Shown: one piece after another, positions 11,601-23,131 of the stretch
Layout of the letters: every line of letters begins with the position of its first letter
How positions within the stretch are numbered: the first letter of the stretch is position 1
Assembly (NCBI GenBank): GCA_946803715.1
Contig: CAMPET010000036.1
Location: forward strand, 311,701-375,700
Origin: Beroe ovata
Lineage: Eukaryota > Ctenophora > Nuda > Beroida > Beroidae
Direction: 5' to 3'
DNA: 64,000 bases
Position numbers and translations under genes: made by a program
The notes under the pieces: model-generated
Seen by the model: the letters and a program-made list of their open reading frames with translations, nothing else
Databases searched by the model: none
Told to the model about the DNA's origin: nothing

Positions 11601-14600
11601 TCACGTTATTGAAATCGTTTTTCTATTGTAGCTATTGGATCACAATGTTTGATACGCCATTTTTCTCCAAAGTTAGTGCACTTCAAGGTCAAATGATACC
11701 TTTGTGTCGTCATGACGTGAGCGACGCTCACTGAGTGTCTACACCCTAAATTTATTAACAGTGTGCCGTGGCCCGTATGATACTATAATCATATACCAAT
11801 ATAATTTCAATGCGCACAGTGCACACATCAATCAATGATACTGCCGATAGTACCACTATAATAGTACCACTATACCTTTGTTAATTGCTAACCTTATATC
11901 AGTGTTTCGTGCTAAACGATAACCATTCATATTCATTATGTGGGACTGGAACCTTACACTTCAGAGCTCAAAGTTACGGAAACAACTCGACAGCCAAACT
12001 GCTGAAAACTCTCAACAGAAAGATTTGAATAAACGACTAAGAGCAGAGTTGGACTCAGCTCAACAGCACATGGCTATGAAAGATGAAGCAATTAAGTCTA
12101 AGGACAAGACTATCGGTAATATGAGAGACGAAGCCACTCACCAAGAGGAGGTCGGTTGATGATTAGGCAATCACATCTCTCGTATAAATGTGCTATATGA
12201 AAATTGCTATGGTTTTTTGTACTTTTTGTATGTGGCACTGAATTTATATGATATATTGTGTACATTTTCGACTACGTCCTTTCACATATCAAAGTCATTC
12301 ATATCTGCTCTACCTCTCTGAACAGGCGGTTTTGATCGCAGTCCTTCTACTGTTATTCCTTCCATCATCTAATACCAAAACTGTGATGTTAGCTAATGAG
12401 TGGTAGGATATAATAGGGCAACAATTAGTTAATGCAATGGCTACCTTAGCATGAATTCCCAGTCGTTGTTGTAATTGTGTAATCATAATTGTATAATTAG
12501 GGAGGGTACGAATTGTTATTGTGGCGGTCTTTGTGTTGTGTAGTATCTATTACAATGACAGTAGCTAGTAGCTGACTACTGCCTTAAAACATCCCTTTTG
12601 CATCACATCAGCTCTGTTCTCCAAAACTTCACAACACCACTACTCTACAACTTCACAACACCACTACTCTAAAACTTCACAACACCACTACTCTACAACT
12701 TCACAACACCACTACTCTACAACTTCACAACACCACTACTCTACAACTTCACCACACCACTACTCTACAACTTCACCAATCCGCAACTCTGCAACTTCGT
12801 CACTTCATTACTCCGCCACTCCACAACATTCCTGCTCCACTAATCCACAACAACTTTGATCCCCTGTTTTATCACATCACCACTCTTTTTGTTTGCCTGA
12901 CCTTTATTCTAATTCGTCGAGGTTTTCTTGTAGCCAATAGCCGTTTCCCATGCGCTATTTTTTTTCGAATATACAACTTGGTGTAAATAAATCACTAAAA
13001 TATGGCAACTGCGAACTGTATAATCAGACTTGTTACAATTGCATGGTGCCCCAAGGGAACACCAACTACCATCTTCATGAACAGCTAAGACTCCGCCAGG
13101 CATCATACTGCTTACTCTTATGCACGAAAATAATAGTATGCCATGACCTGACAATGGTCTTCATTACACATTACACAAAGCCTTTATTCCACTCACTTGG
13201 ATATAACAATAGGGCTGTTAGCCAATGCCAGAACTGAGTATAGTAGTGAATATTGAATATTCCATCATCTTTAAGTGCTCCAAGTAAATCTCAGATCAAT
13301 TCCAGTTCTGACATTTTCTATGACAATTTGTCTTTGACTACCTATTCTACTACCGTGACCTAAGTTAATAGTAAATACCATCAAGGATTCATTAAATTTC
13401 GGATTCCACTGTGGATTTGTCTGTCTCGTTTAGCTCACTTGATATCGACTCAGATCAGGATGCTTGATTCAAATTCAACTGTATTCAGCACCACTGCAGA
13501 CAAGGGTATATCAGCTGTGTTCATCATCTGTATCCTAGTGGGTGTTCCAGGAAACATGTTCTCCCTCTGGCACTTCTTCTCCCAGTCCACTAACCTGGGG
13601 ACTGTCCTCTTCCGGCTGAGAGCCATGGTGGATCTAGTGGCTGTCCTCCTCATATCTGTCCCAACTTCATACACCCTTCTCAACAGCAGACAGCCCGGCT
13701 GGTATGAGAGTCACAGTGTCTGCTCTTCCATCGGTATGCTTTTCAACTTCTTCGCGGGGCTATCTGTCTTCATCTTGGCTGCACTGAGCTTCAGTAGAAC
13801 CTATCTCATGCTGTACCCGACTAGGGGACAGAACCCCAAAGTCACATATTCCTTGATGTGTCTGTTTATCGGTATAATGCTCGTCCATGAAACATTCTTC
13901 CTAGCACTTGATAAGCTGAGGTTCTCGTATGAGACGTTCACATGTTACTGTTTTGACAGCGGAGTGACAAAGCCCTGGGACATATTCGATAACACGATGG
14001 ACTCGCTGATGCACGCTCTGCCCATCATTCCCGTAACGATCAGTTGTCTCATAACCTGCTACAAGATTTACACAAGTTCACGATCTGCAAATAGGAGCTT
14101 GTTACTCAGCCCCGTGAAGCTGCACACTACCATCACAATCATCCTCTACACAGTTGTCTACATCGTCTTCTCACTGCCCGATTTCATCAACTACCTCACG
14201 TGGACCATCACTGATATCCGGTATGGCAAGACTGACAGTGTGTACGGTGAGAGTGTTTTCATGAAGTGGTATAGCTGGCTTATCACGGACACACTCATGG
14301 TAGTCCTTGTCGCTACAATAAACCCTCTTATCGTGATAGGACGGTATAACAGCTGTACTCGTCCTAAGGGTCTGTCTACCAGGGCCACGGTTAGACGACC
14401 TACTGCTCAGTCATCCACCACGGTTTCAGATCAGCCGTAAAATCCCTGGACCATGAATTTCTGTGACCTTGAAACGCATTTCACTAAATCGCATTGCAGA
14501 ACTGTATGATTCTCTGATATTCGGAACTATCTGTGTTCGTTATTGTTTGACTTATCATTATCCCAACTGGATACCATCTCATTTTCACTGAATAGAAATC

Positions 14601-17600
14601 ATAGTAGCATGAAACATCAATCTAATGATTGTGTATGATACGTTGACTTATGCATCAGTTTGACAGGTGATCAGGAAATTAAGAGAGGACATCACTGATC
14701 TGGAGGCCGAGAGACACGCTGGCTTTGATTTGGACTCGGTAACCGAAATACAGAAATATAGAGACAAGCTTATGCTCGGTACACACACTTTTACACGTGT
14801 TATCTCATGCGTTTACCCGTGATATGCCTGACCTCCTCAGTGAGGAGTCCTCACTACATGAATTTGTGTCATTAAAGCCCCTATTAAACGATGACCGTGA
14901 AGTTCACAGCTGAAGATGAACTACGAATTACTGAGAAAATGATGAAGTTGAAAATAGAGGAGAGGGATGGTACTATAGCAGAATTGGAAACTTCCATGGC
15001 TGGCGCGCGCCAAGAAATTGTGAACTTGCAGGTTAGACAGTATACATTCGGTGTTTTGATTTCTTTCTACTAAGTAATATCAACATTTACTTTCATTTTC
15101 TGTTAGCTTAGCAAATCACAACTCACACATACCACCAGAAACACCAATCACTCGAGCAAGAAAGTCACAGAAAGGAACTGGATAAGATAATGTCAGCAGC
15201 CCACACGGCACACAACAAATCACGATTTCCCATTTTCCAGCCAGTATCACCATACATTCCAATGTGACCACTTCACTCTCAGTCTATAAGTTTTAACACA
15301 AATATACCCTTTTCTCAGGGCAGAGAAGGATGAGGAAGTGATTGCACTACAGTTACAACTAGCTGACGCCTCGCACCCTCCTAACGAACTACAGGCTGAG
15401 ATAGGGGAGCTTAAACACCTCATGGAAGTGAAGGATAAAATGATGGCAGATAAGGATAAACGTATCGGTGAAATGGGGCAGGAGCTAGAGAAGATTCAGG
15501 AGGAACTAACTGAAGAATCACCCGTAGTAACGCGCGGCAGTGCGCGTGGAGTAGCACGTGGAATGTCACGCGCTGGGTCACGTGGTACTCCTGTAAACAC
15601 ACGTGGCGTGACCAGTAACGCGCGAGGAGGTGCCAATAATGCACGTGCTCAACGTCTACAGGAAACTCAGATATCCACATTGAAGAGTAAAAACGAGACG
15701 TTGTCGAAGAAAATATCTGACCAAGAGCAGGAAATATCTGAGCTGAAGAAAAGTTTAAGGAACGCTGAAATAGAAATCAAGAAGAGCAAAGAGTCAGCTG
15801 GAGCTAACAAGGATGCCAAGAAGTTCGAGGTTTTGGACAAAACCGTCTAAATTCGACTATAGAGTATAGACAATACGTTTGAGAAGGTATGAGGAATTCT
15901 AAAACTCGTTCCTACAGATAGTAAAGAAGACGCTTGATGAGACCCGCTCCAAGCTGGAGAACGTGACGAACACAGTGCAGTCGTTAGAAAAAGAAAACAA
16001 ATCATTGGGAGAAGAAGTCGGACAGCTGAACAAAACACGCAAAGAGTTGGAGAGTCAATGTGGTAATGCTGATGAATTGAAGGAGAAAGTGTCTGAACTA
16101 AGTGATAAGGTTTGGAGTAAGATTCTTGATGAAGATCGCGATTTTAACGTCTCTGCTTTTCTCTGTTATAGTGGCGGATATAATATAATTGTTTCATGTT
16201 TAGTTGTTTAATGTTTAGGTGAAAGAGCTGCAATCAGAAAAGAGTGAACTGGTGGAAAATTACAACAGCGAGCGTATCCTGAGGAAGAAGTACTATAACC
16301 AGATAGAGGATATGAAAGGGAAGATCAGGGTTTTTTGTAGGGCACGGCCAATCTCCAAATCAGAAACGGAACGGGTCAGTTGCTGAACGCGCAGTTATAT
16401 TTTTATGGAGTTTCAGCATCGGCTGTGACAGAAAAGAAACGCGCGTGACGCGCGCTCTTATCCAATCAACCCTGGTCACTATGTATGTGAACACATCGCT
16501 GGGCATTGGGCAAGATCCTTAGATTTGGTCGGAATGACTCAATCATTCAGGGAAATTTCAACGTGGTTTTATCACCCGATGAGTACACCATTGTCGTGGA
16601 TACTAAGCGAGGCCCAAGGGACTTCTCATTCGACCAGGTTAAGTCGCATGATAAGGCAATGCCTACTCTCTGAAAATGTTGACAAATCTGAAATCTCATG
16701 ATTTCTACAGAGCTACCTACCTATCAGTGATTTGGGCCAGTGATAGGTATGATAAGTGTTACCCATCCTGTAGGTTTTCACACCCGACACACGTGGTGAT
16801 CAGGAACACGTGTTTGAGGACGTGAAGATGCTCGTCCAGTCTGCAGTGGACGGCTACAACGTCTGTATATTCGCGTATGGACAGACAGGTTTTGTCTTCT
16901 TCAGGTGTCGGTTAATGTTGATTATAATGAGGTTAGACAAGCTCTGTCATATCCTCGGACATGCAGGGTCGGGCAAGACCTTCACTATGATCGGTAACGA
17001 TGCGTTTCCCGGTATCGCACCGCGAGCGTTCACTGAGATATTCACCCTCCTGGAGGAGGGCGCCAAGAAGTTCTCGTACTCCGTTACTCTGTACATGTGT
17101 GAGTTGTACAATGACATGCTCATAGACCTGCTGGATAAGGCAAACGATAAGAAACTTGACATCAAGAAGGATAAGAAAGGTAGGATGCTTGTGATATGCG
17201 ATAGCACCTATCTAGTGTCAGAATCTCCGAAATTGCATACAATGTGAAATCATCGCAGTCTTGTCCAGGTATGATATTTGTCCAAAACATCAAAGTCGGA
17301 ACTGTCGTATCTGCTGAAGATCTGATGCATCAGTTCAATTTGGGAAGTAGTAACCGTCACGTTGCCAGCACTAAAATGAATGCCGAAAGTTCCCGCTCAC
17401 ATCTCATTATTTCGGTTGTCATGGAAACGACAAACAAGGCGACTGGAGCGGTACTCAGAGGCAAGGTAAGTAACCAAACGCACAGTTTTTCTCAGAGCTT
17501 GTTCAATGTTCCTCTATGACAAATATTTAACTTAGAAATGTATTTGTCAGTTGAGTCTGGTAGATTTGGCGGGATCTGAGCGTGCAGCAAAGACGGGTGC

Positions 17601-18324
17601 GACTGCAGAACAGCTCAAGGAAGCACAGAGCATCAACAAATCACTGTCCGCTCTCGGTGACGTCATAAGTGCACTGAGCTCTGAGGCGAGCTACGTGCCC
17701 TATCGTAACAACAAGTTAACTATGCTTATGCAGGATTCCCTAGGTCAGTAGATGGGGATTGGATAAAAACACTCTATTTTCCAATGCCTATTTTGAGTTT
17801 TGCTTTGTTTTTACCAGTTCTCGAGTTGTTTCTCAACCTGTCACTATAATCTCAGGCGGCAATGCGAAAACCCTGATGTTTGTTAACGTCTCCCCGGTAG
17901 ATTACAACGCTGATGAAACCATAGTTTCACTCACGTGAGTGTATAATAGGAATTCAAGTCATGCTGGTCAAATTTCCCTTCTGATATTGAACACTAATTA
18001 TTCAGTTATTCTATGGCAAAATCGACTATATATTGTAATGTTTGTGTATGCTTAAAACCCCCTGAAGAAATGTTTAAGGTAGGTACATTTAAAAGACCTT
18101 ACCTAGATACCGCAGATGAGTATACACTATACACAATACATGAGTTTGATTCGCATTTTTAAAACCACATCCCCAGGTATGCCTCTAGAGTGAAGCTTAT
18201 CACGAACTCTGCGAGCAAGAACGCGGAGAGCAAGGAAATCACTCGTCTCAAGGGAATCATCGCCAAGCTCAAGAAGGGAGACGGTGTTTCTGCAGGGGAG
18301 AGTGACGATGACGAGGACAAGTGA
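8624..18324 (+). CDS. Kinesin-14 of the KCBP/kinesin-C type, C-terminal motor
   Basis: I read 21 exons with consistent phases: 8624-8683, 8781-8864, 9092-9235, 9416-9508, 9641-9811, 9910-10877, 11013-11091, 11965-12150, 14667-14778, 14910-15031, 15112-15191, 15319-15829, 15918-16109, 16219-16374, 16515-16637, 16774-16888, 16967-17179, 17269-17465, 17551-17743, 17856-17934 and 18177-18324. They sum to 4026 nt, or 1341 aa. The start is uncertain: the frame is open back to an ATG at 8504. Residues 1 to about 960 are mostly coiled coil, broken by an Arg/Gly-rich patch (near 15520-15650). The motor follows at about residue 970 ([11 protein letters not shown]), with P-loop GQTGSGKT, switch I NAESSRSH and switch [10 protein letters not shown], then a short acidic tail (GESDDDEDK). 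The lead-in [17 protein letters not shown] and LDIKKDKKG resemble plant KCBP and sea urchin kinesin-C. Kinesin-14s are minus-end-directed microtubule motors. Weakest joins: the donors at 10877, 15191 and 15829, and the acceptor at 16514. A GPCR gene sits in intron 8. Confidence 0.85.
11188..11277. mobile_element. Internally deleted mariner-like MITE with N inside
   Basis: The ends CAGGGTGTGTCAAAAAA and TTTTTTGACACACCCTG are inverted repeats flanked by TA (11186-11187 and 11278-11279). The family is the same as 977-1364, but only about 90 bp remain and an N stands at 11248 near the inner arms. The interior may therefore be missing from the assembly rather than from the genome. It lies in a kinesin intron. 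Confidence 0.85.
12629..12785. repeat. 24-bp minisatellite
   Basis: About six units close to CTTCACAACACCACTACTCT plus ACAA, with substitutions in the last units, continue as degenerate relatives to about 12860. It lies in the 2.5 kb kinesin intron, upstream of the nested GPCR. No spacers or palindromic units occur, so it is not CRISPR-like. Confidence 0.9.
13460..14440 (+). CDS. Single-exon rhodopsin-like GPCR nested in kinesin intron
   Basis: An intact 326-codon frame is chosen from the ATG at 13460, the first ATG; the upstream in-frame codons lack one. Seven hydrophobic segments are visible. TM1 carries G-x-x-G-N ([10 protein letters not shown]), and the TM3 end reads SRTYLMLYP in place of DRYxxxxxP. 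Extracellular Cys occur before TM3 (SVCSSIG) and in loop 2 (FTCYCFDSG). TM6 is long and Phe/Pro-containing ([12 protein letters not shown]), and TM7 ends in NPLIV rather than NPxxY. The N-terminus has an N-glycosylation site (NST). The form fits peptide-type or orphan receptors of invertebrates, but I cannot assign a ligand. It lies wholly within the kinesin intron 12151-14666 on the same strand. It has its own start and stop, so it needs its own promoter or a processed intron transcript. Confidence 0.88.
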   Translation: MLDSNSTVFSTTADKGISAVFIICILVGVPGNMFSLWHFFSQSTNLGTVLFRLRAMVDLVAVLLISVPTSYTLLNSRQPGWYESHSVCSSIGMLFNFFAGLSVFILAALSFSRTYLMLYPTRGQNPKVTYSLMCLFIGIMLVHETFFLALDKLRFSYETFTCYCFDSGVTKPWDIFDNTMDSLMHALPIIPVTISCLITCYKIYTSSRSANRSLLLSPVKLHTTITIILYTVVYIVFSLPDFINYLTWTITDIRYGKTDSVYGESVFMKWYSWLITDTLMVVLVATINPLIVIGRYNSCTRPKGLSTRATVRRPTAQSSTTVSDQP

Positions 18325-18694
18325 GCTGGTCATGAGGTGAGGAAAATGATCCACTGATCCAGGTGAGGAAAATGATCCAGGTGAGGATTATGAATAGGTG
18401 AGGAATATGATCCAGTTTACAGCTACGAAACCCCCTTATGGAGGGCACAATTTTGATAGTAGAGGTAACTAAGTGGCGATAGTTAGGGTTATGGTTACTG
18501 AGGCTTAGCACTACGCATTCCAACAACATATTAATTGTTCTCAAATTGAATAAAGAAGAGTATACTCAACCAGTTGCAGGCCCCAAGAACTTGATTTAAA
18601 ATATAATAATTCCCTCTGAAAAAATGTACTCATAAGTCAAAGATCTGTTTGTGTCAATACTTTCTATCATTCGTTATTGTCGATTGTCCCACAT

Positions 18695-20676
18695 TTATGT
18701 AAAGGGAAGGCAAGAGCAGCATCCCAAGTTTGTATCGTCTGCTTGGCACCCGTATATATCAGATTTCTGCCTGTCCTTGAAAACCTTGTGATTCACCAGC
18801 GTGTTTGTTTGTCTCTCGATCTCCTGGTCCATTGACTGAATCATCTCGTTCAAAATCTCTGGGATGGAAAAGAGTTGGAAATAATTAAGCGATGTCATTT
18901 CCATTGTCCAATCGCTATGCTATACCTCACAACCTAAACCCATACCTAGTCCATCGTCTCACTGGAAAGAATAGCCATTAAATTCCTCCACATGACAAAT
19001 TGGCACACACCGTGATCGTGTATGAGACACACTTACCTGAGAAAAGCTGCACTACCCGAGTTCTGTCTGGTACCCCTGTAGTATCGAATACACTACACTC
19101 AATGTACTTTTCTAGTCCTAACTCTGTCTTCAGATCGCACCCCTCCTCCTCACTCACCACTCGTTTTGAAACTAGGTCCGCCTGTGAACCAGATGTGACA
19201 GTGGGACACATGCATTATCATAGTGAACAATAGTTATGCGCGAATAGTATTGGTGGCATTTAGAAGGTGGCATTTAGAAGGTACACGTAAATAGGAAGGA
19301 AATTGATCCGCTCCTTCAATCCATGAGAGGAGGAATAATTGTCCTTCGTAGAGTACCTTGTTCCCCACAAGATAGATTACAACATTGGCTCGAGCCGCGT
19401 GTGTTCTGATATGCTCAGTCCATACCCTCACTGATTGGTATGATTCGCGACTTGTAACATCGAACCTGCACACAAACAATAGAGGTGAGCACGCTGAATA
19501 TGGCTATATCAAGGATACGCTGTCAGGGGACACCACAGCTTTGATAAAGCCATATTCAGCCCGAGTTTGGATTCAGAACTCGATATCTGACTTCTGATTG
19601 CGAAACATAAAGAGTATTACGGTGAATGGTACTGTGCAATGAGCATACTGCATAGTCTATAAACAAGCTATGGTCTTGAAACAAGTTATTCTCAGAGTGG
19701 CAGCATAAAATTTATCAGTGAGTGCCTAACATGAGGAGGAATGCCATGCTGTCTCTGTATAGCGATGATGTGAGGCAGTTGAACCTCGGGTCTCCACTGG
19801 GGTCCCAGAGCTGCATGTGGATACGGTACCTGTGAAAGTTGACCTGAAACATGAAATAATGTTACATTTCCTCAGCTGGTGCACTATGCCGGTACTACAG
19901 TAGTATTCGTGATCTTTACTCATGAACATTGTACACTCACAGTTCGCTCACGCACACACGCACACACGCACACACACACACACACACACNNNNNNNNNNN
20001 NNNNNNNNNNNNNNNNNNNNNNNNNNNNNNNNNNNNNNNNNNNNNNNNNNNNNNNNNNNNNNNNNNNNNNNNNNNNNNNNNNNNNNNNNNNNNNNNNNNN
20101 NNNNNNNNNNNNNNNNNNNNNNNNNNNNNNNNNNNNNNNNNNNNNNNNNNNNNNNNNNNNNNNNNNNNNNNNNNNNNNNNNNNNNNNNNNNNNNNNNNNN
20201 NNNNNNNNNNNNNNNNNNNNNNNNNNNNNNNNNNNNNNNNNNNNNNNCACACACGCACACACACACGCACACACACACGCACACTCACACATACATACAC
20301 ACACACACACACATACACTAACACTCACCCTTGTCTCGACCAATCCTAGCCCCGGAGTAGGGATAATGTGCTCAGGATTGAAGTACACATTCTTGTAGTA
20401 GTTGAGCACGGAGGACTTGCCCACGTTAGTGTCTCCCACACAGATGAACTTCCACAGGTAGTCGTAGTGGAAATCCCTGAGATCCTCTGCCACGTGGTGG
20501 CGATACGGCGAGGAGGCGGCTTTCACAGACTTCACATACCCGAGGTTACTCTGGTGGTGTTGGGTTGATGATACGGACTTGTAGTTCGGCTGGTTCTTCT
20601 TCTTCCGCTTCTTTGGGATGAGGCCGTTATTGGAGCCCAATGATTCTGCTTCGCTGTTCATCCTATACGATGACAC
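18695..20676 (-). CDS. Rab-like small GTPase with N-terminal basic extension
   Basis: Five exons: 20676-20329, 19843-19731, 19465-19357, 19181-19037 and 18858-18695. They join in frame to 879 nt, or 292 aa (or 287 from the second Met). An N-terminal extension of about 75 residues with PKKRKKKNQ precedes the G domain. G1 is GDTNVGKS. The switch I region reads PTPGLG, where Rabs usually have TIGV. G3 reads WDPSGDPRF, where Rabs have WDTAGQERF. G4 is GNKAD, and the G5 region is ECSVFDTTGV. The Rab-like stretch FDVTSRESYQSVR is clear. The C-terminus is GCCSCLPFT, so cysteines suited to prenylation or palmitoylation lie a few residues from the end. Rabs direct vesicle traffic. The changed G3 residue, Asp for catalytic Gln, suggests slow GTP hydrolysis. 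The first intron holds a CA microsatellite and an N gap. Confidence 0.85.
19950..20312. repeat. (CA)n microsatellite with 258-base N gap
   Basis: CA-type repeats flank an N run at 19990-20247. The tract lies in the first intron of the Rab-like gene (20328-19844), so it does not interrupt coding sequence. Confidence 0.95.
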
Positions 20677-20966
20677 ATGTCATACCACAGTCCACAGTAG
20701 CTCAGTAGATACAGTGGACATGGCAATTAATAGACGATCAGCTCACACAATATAATAAGTGATCAATAAGTAAAGAGACAGAATATTACTACAGCCTCCG
20801 CGATCAATATATGGGAATAGCTTCCAAATACGGAGAACAGCAACAACAGTCCTGTGTATGTACTCTCCAGTACTACAGACGTCATAGCTCATTCATAATA
20901 TACCTACTCCTGCTACTCAGTGACGTCATGCACCTGCGATAATTGTGTGCGTGTGTTTGTGTGTGC

Positions 20967-21006
<40 letters not shown>

Positions 21007-22237
21007 TTCTGTTGAAAATTTAAAGTNTGTGTGTGTGTGTGTCTATGTGTGTGTGTGTCTATGTGTGTCTATGTGTGTCTAATGAGGGTCTGGTCTGTAT
21101 GTATGCACGTTCGTATATTCCTATTGTCCGTATCTGTATCTGTGTCTGGAGCCTAAAGCTGGTGTGTGCGTGGTTTTGTAGCTGGCAGCTGTACCTCAGG
21201 TACAATGGGCTCAGTTCATCGGAAACTGACACCCTCGATAGTACACCCAGTCTGTTGTGGAATAGAATTAACTCTCTGGAAAAGTCTGTTTAACCTCGTG
21301 GTTAACAGCTGGGACAAGCATTTCTCAAAGCTCCTCAGAAGCAGGGTAACAGTTGACGCCTTGCTGTGTGGGCGCGGAAGATAAAACTTCGAGAGTATTG
21401 TGTGACAAGACAAAGCTTACAACTACAAGGATGATACTGAAAGTACATATGACATCCTTCAAACAACACTATAATGTAACAATGAAACCACTATACAAGA
21501 GGGCAGTGGTGGCTTTCAGTGTGTGTGTCTGTGTCTGTGTAGAACACTGGAACATTGTAATATAACAGGTGATGTCTCTCTCTCTTTCGCACTCACACAG
21601 ACACACAAACAAGGACATGCGCACACACATACACTGACAGTGGGGCCAACCGCGGGGGACCAATGGCTGTTCAGTGTTCAGGCTTTCTGTCAATCACCTT
21701 TCCCCGACCAAATCCCACTAAACTGAGGCAGCTTATAAGTGCCTCAACAACTTTATTAAGTAGGATTTTTTATGCAATTTAATTTCATGAAAGGTATCAT
21801 AGGAAGGATGGCATAATGCCTCGCAGATCTCTTACTCTGCTTACCAAATACCCAAATAGGTGTGCAACGTGCATGTATTTGGACATTTACAGCTGCAGCC
21901 CCCTGTAGCCAGCCTGGTCAAAACCTGCAAGAGTGTACCGGTACACTGTACAGCTTTATTTTGAGCTGACACTGACGGTATGATTAGGAAACAGGACTGG
22001 CTTTTAAAATCTGTTCAGAATTTGGATAGAAGGGGGTGTCTGATATCAAATTCAACGTCACAATGCCATATGCTTACTTAATGAGGTTTACATTTCACAA
22101 CACGGAGAGCAGATAAAAGTAGCATTCTAATTCTATTGTTTTCTGATTTCTCACTTTACACTCACGTTTGAGCAGAATATATTGCATAGCTAGTGCTCCA
22201 GTGACCACTGGATAGTATTTATAGCAACGTTTCAGGG
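20677..22237. other. Intergenic, TG repeats, no gene seen
   Basis: The stretch holds a TG-rich block at about 20947-21078 with a single N at 21027, and shorter TG/CA stretches near 21520-21640. It separates the divergent Rab-like (-) and acyltransferase (+) genes, so promoters of both probably lie here. I see no supported exon. Confidence 0.65.
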
Positions 22238-23131
22238 ATGGCTGGAGGAATGGAAAAGGTCTCCCCTCTGACCTTGGATGAGGTTCCGGCTAAGTTCTCC
22301 ATGTTCAGGACAGTCATGCGTTTCGCCGATACTCAGTGGAAATGGACAGGCAGTAATACAGAGGTCAGGATAGAAACCTTTAGATCTCGTGAGGGACGGT
22401 TGTTTTCAGCTATTGTATGCAGAAAAGTGGACAAATCTCACATTGACAGTGTAGCCTGGTATATCGATGATGAATCCACGCATGAAGAGATAGACCATTT
22501 CCTAGAGATCATTCTCGGTGGAGCTAGCTTTGCTTGGATACTCCATGCTACTGTGGAGACCCTGCACTATGAGTACCTGATGAAGGGGATCACGCTGAGG
22601 ATAGGTGACACCCACGCCGAGAATCATGATATATTCGAACACGACCTCTTCTTATCTCGAGGAGCGAGGAGATACTCTGAGACCACAGCCCTCCTCCCTG
22701 GCGGCTACACAATGAGACCACTTGACGAGTCTCATTGTGACTATGTGGCTGAGAAGTGGCTGCAGGATGTAGAGTTCTCAGATCCCACAGAGCAGAGCAA
22801 GGTTAGTCACATGATTGAGGTGGCTCGCTCCAACATCACGGAGAGACCATGTTTCGCGGTATTCAGGGATGATGAAACTCGTCCTGTGGCCTGGATATGT
22901 CTCTACCCCCACGGTTCCCTTGGCATGCTCCATGTGTTGGGTGGACACCGTGGTAAGGGTCTGGCTAGGATACTCATCAGGAAGATGCTCTCCACAGTGG
23001 AAAATTCTCATCCAGGGTGTACCCTATTCTCGTGTGTGAGCAAGGGGAACACTCCATCATTCAACCTCTTTTCATCAGAGGGATGGGAGCTGCAGCCCCA
23101 TAATTACAAGAAGATGTTCTTCAGGAAATGA
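22238..23131 (+). CDS. Glycine N-acyltransferase-like protein (GNAT fold)
   Basis: An intact single-exon frame of 297 aa matches the family length (about 296 aa in mammals). The N-terminal half is the GLYAT N-domain type. The C-terminal half starts at YTMRPLDESHCDYVAEKW and carries the GNAT acyl-CoA loop GGHRGKGLARILIRKM, followed by SKGNTPSFNLFSSEGW. In this family that segment corresponds to the FR47-like domain. Such enzymes join acyl-CoA to the amino group of glycine or another amino acid, in mammals in mitochondria. The substrate here is unknown and I see no clear transit peptide. A possible splice acceptor (ACGTTTCAG) directly precedes the ATG, so a 5' UTR intron is likely. Confidence 0.88.
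   Translation: MAGGMEKVSPLTLDEVPAKFSMFRTVMRFADTQWKWTGSNTEVRIETFRSREGRLFSAIVCRKVDKSHIDSVAWYIDDESTHEEIDHFLEIILGGASFAWILHATVETLHYEYLMKGITLRIGDTHAENHDIFEHDLFLSRGARRYSETTALLPGGYTMRPLDESHCDYVAEKWLQDVEFSDPTEQSKVSHMIEVARSNITERPCFAVFRDDETRPVAWICLYPHGSLGMLHVLGGHRGKGLARILIRKMLSTVENSHPGCTLFSCVSKGNTPSFNLFSSEGWELQPHNYKKMFFRK

Noticed and set aside
12629-12860. Regular repeats as a CRISPR array
   Set aside because: Units are contiguous without unique spacers and lie in an intron of a eukaryotic gene. It is a minisatellite.
13439-13459. Start of the nested GPCR at 13439
   Set aside because: The codon there is TTG. The first ATG of the frame is at 13460, and there is no reason to assume a non-ATG start.
19879-20398. 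Long frames across the CA repeat and N gap on both strands
   Set aside because: They are products of CA/TG repeats and unknown bases. The real coding exons of the Rab-like gene end at 20329 and resume at 19843.
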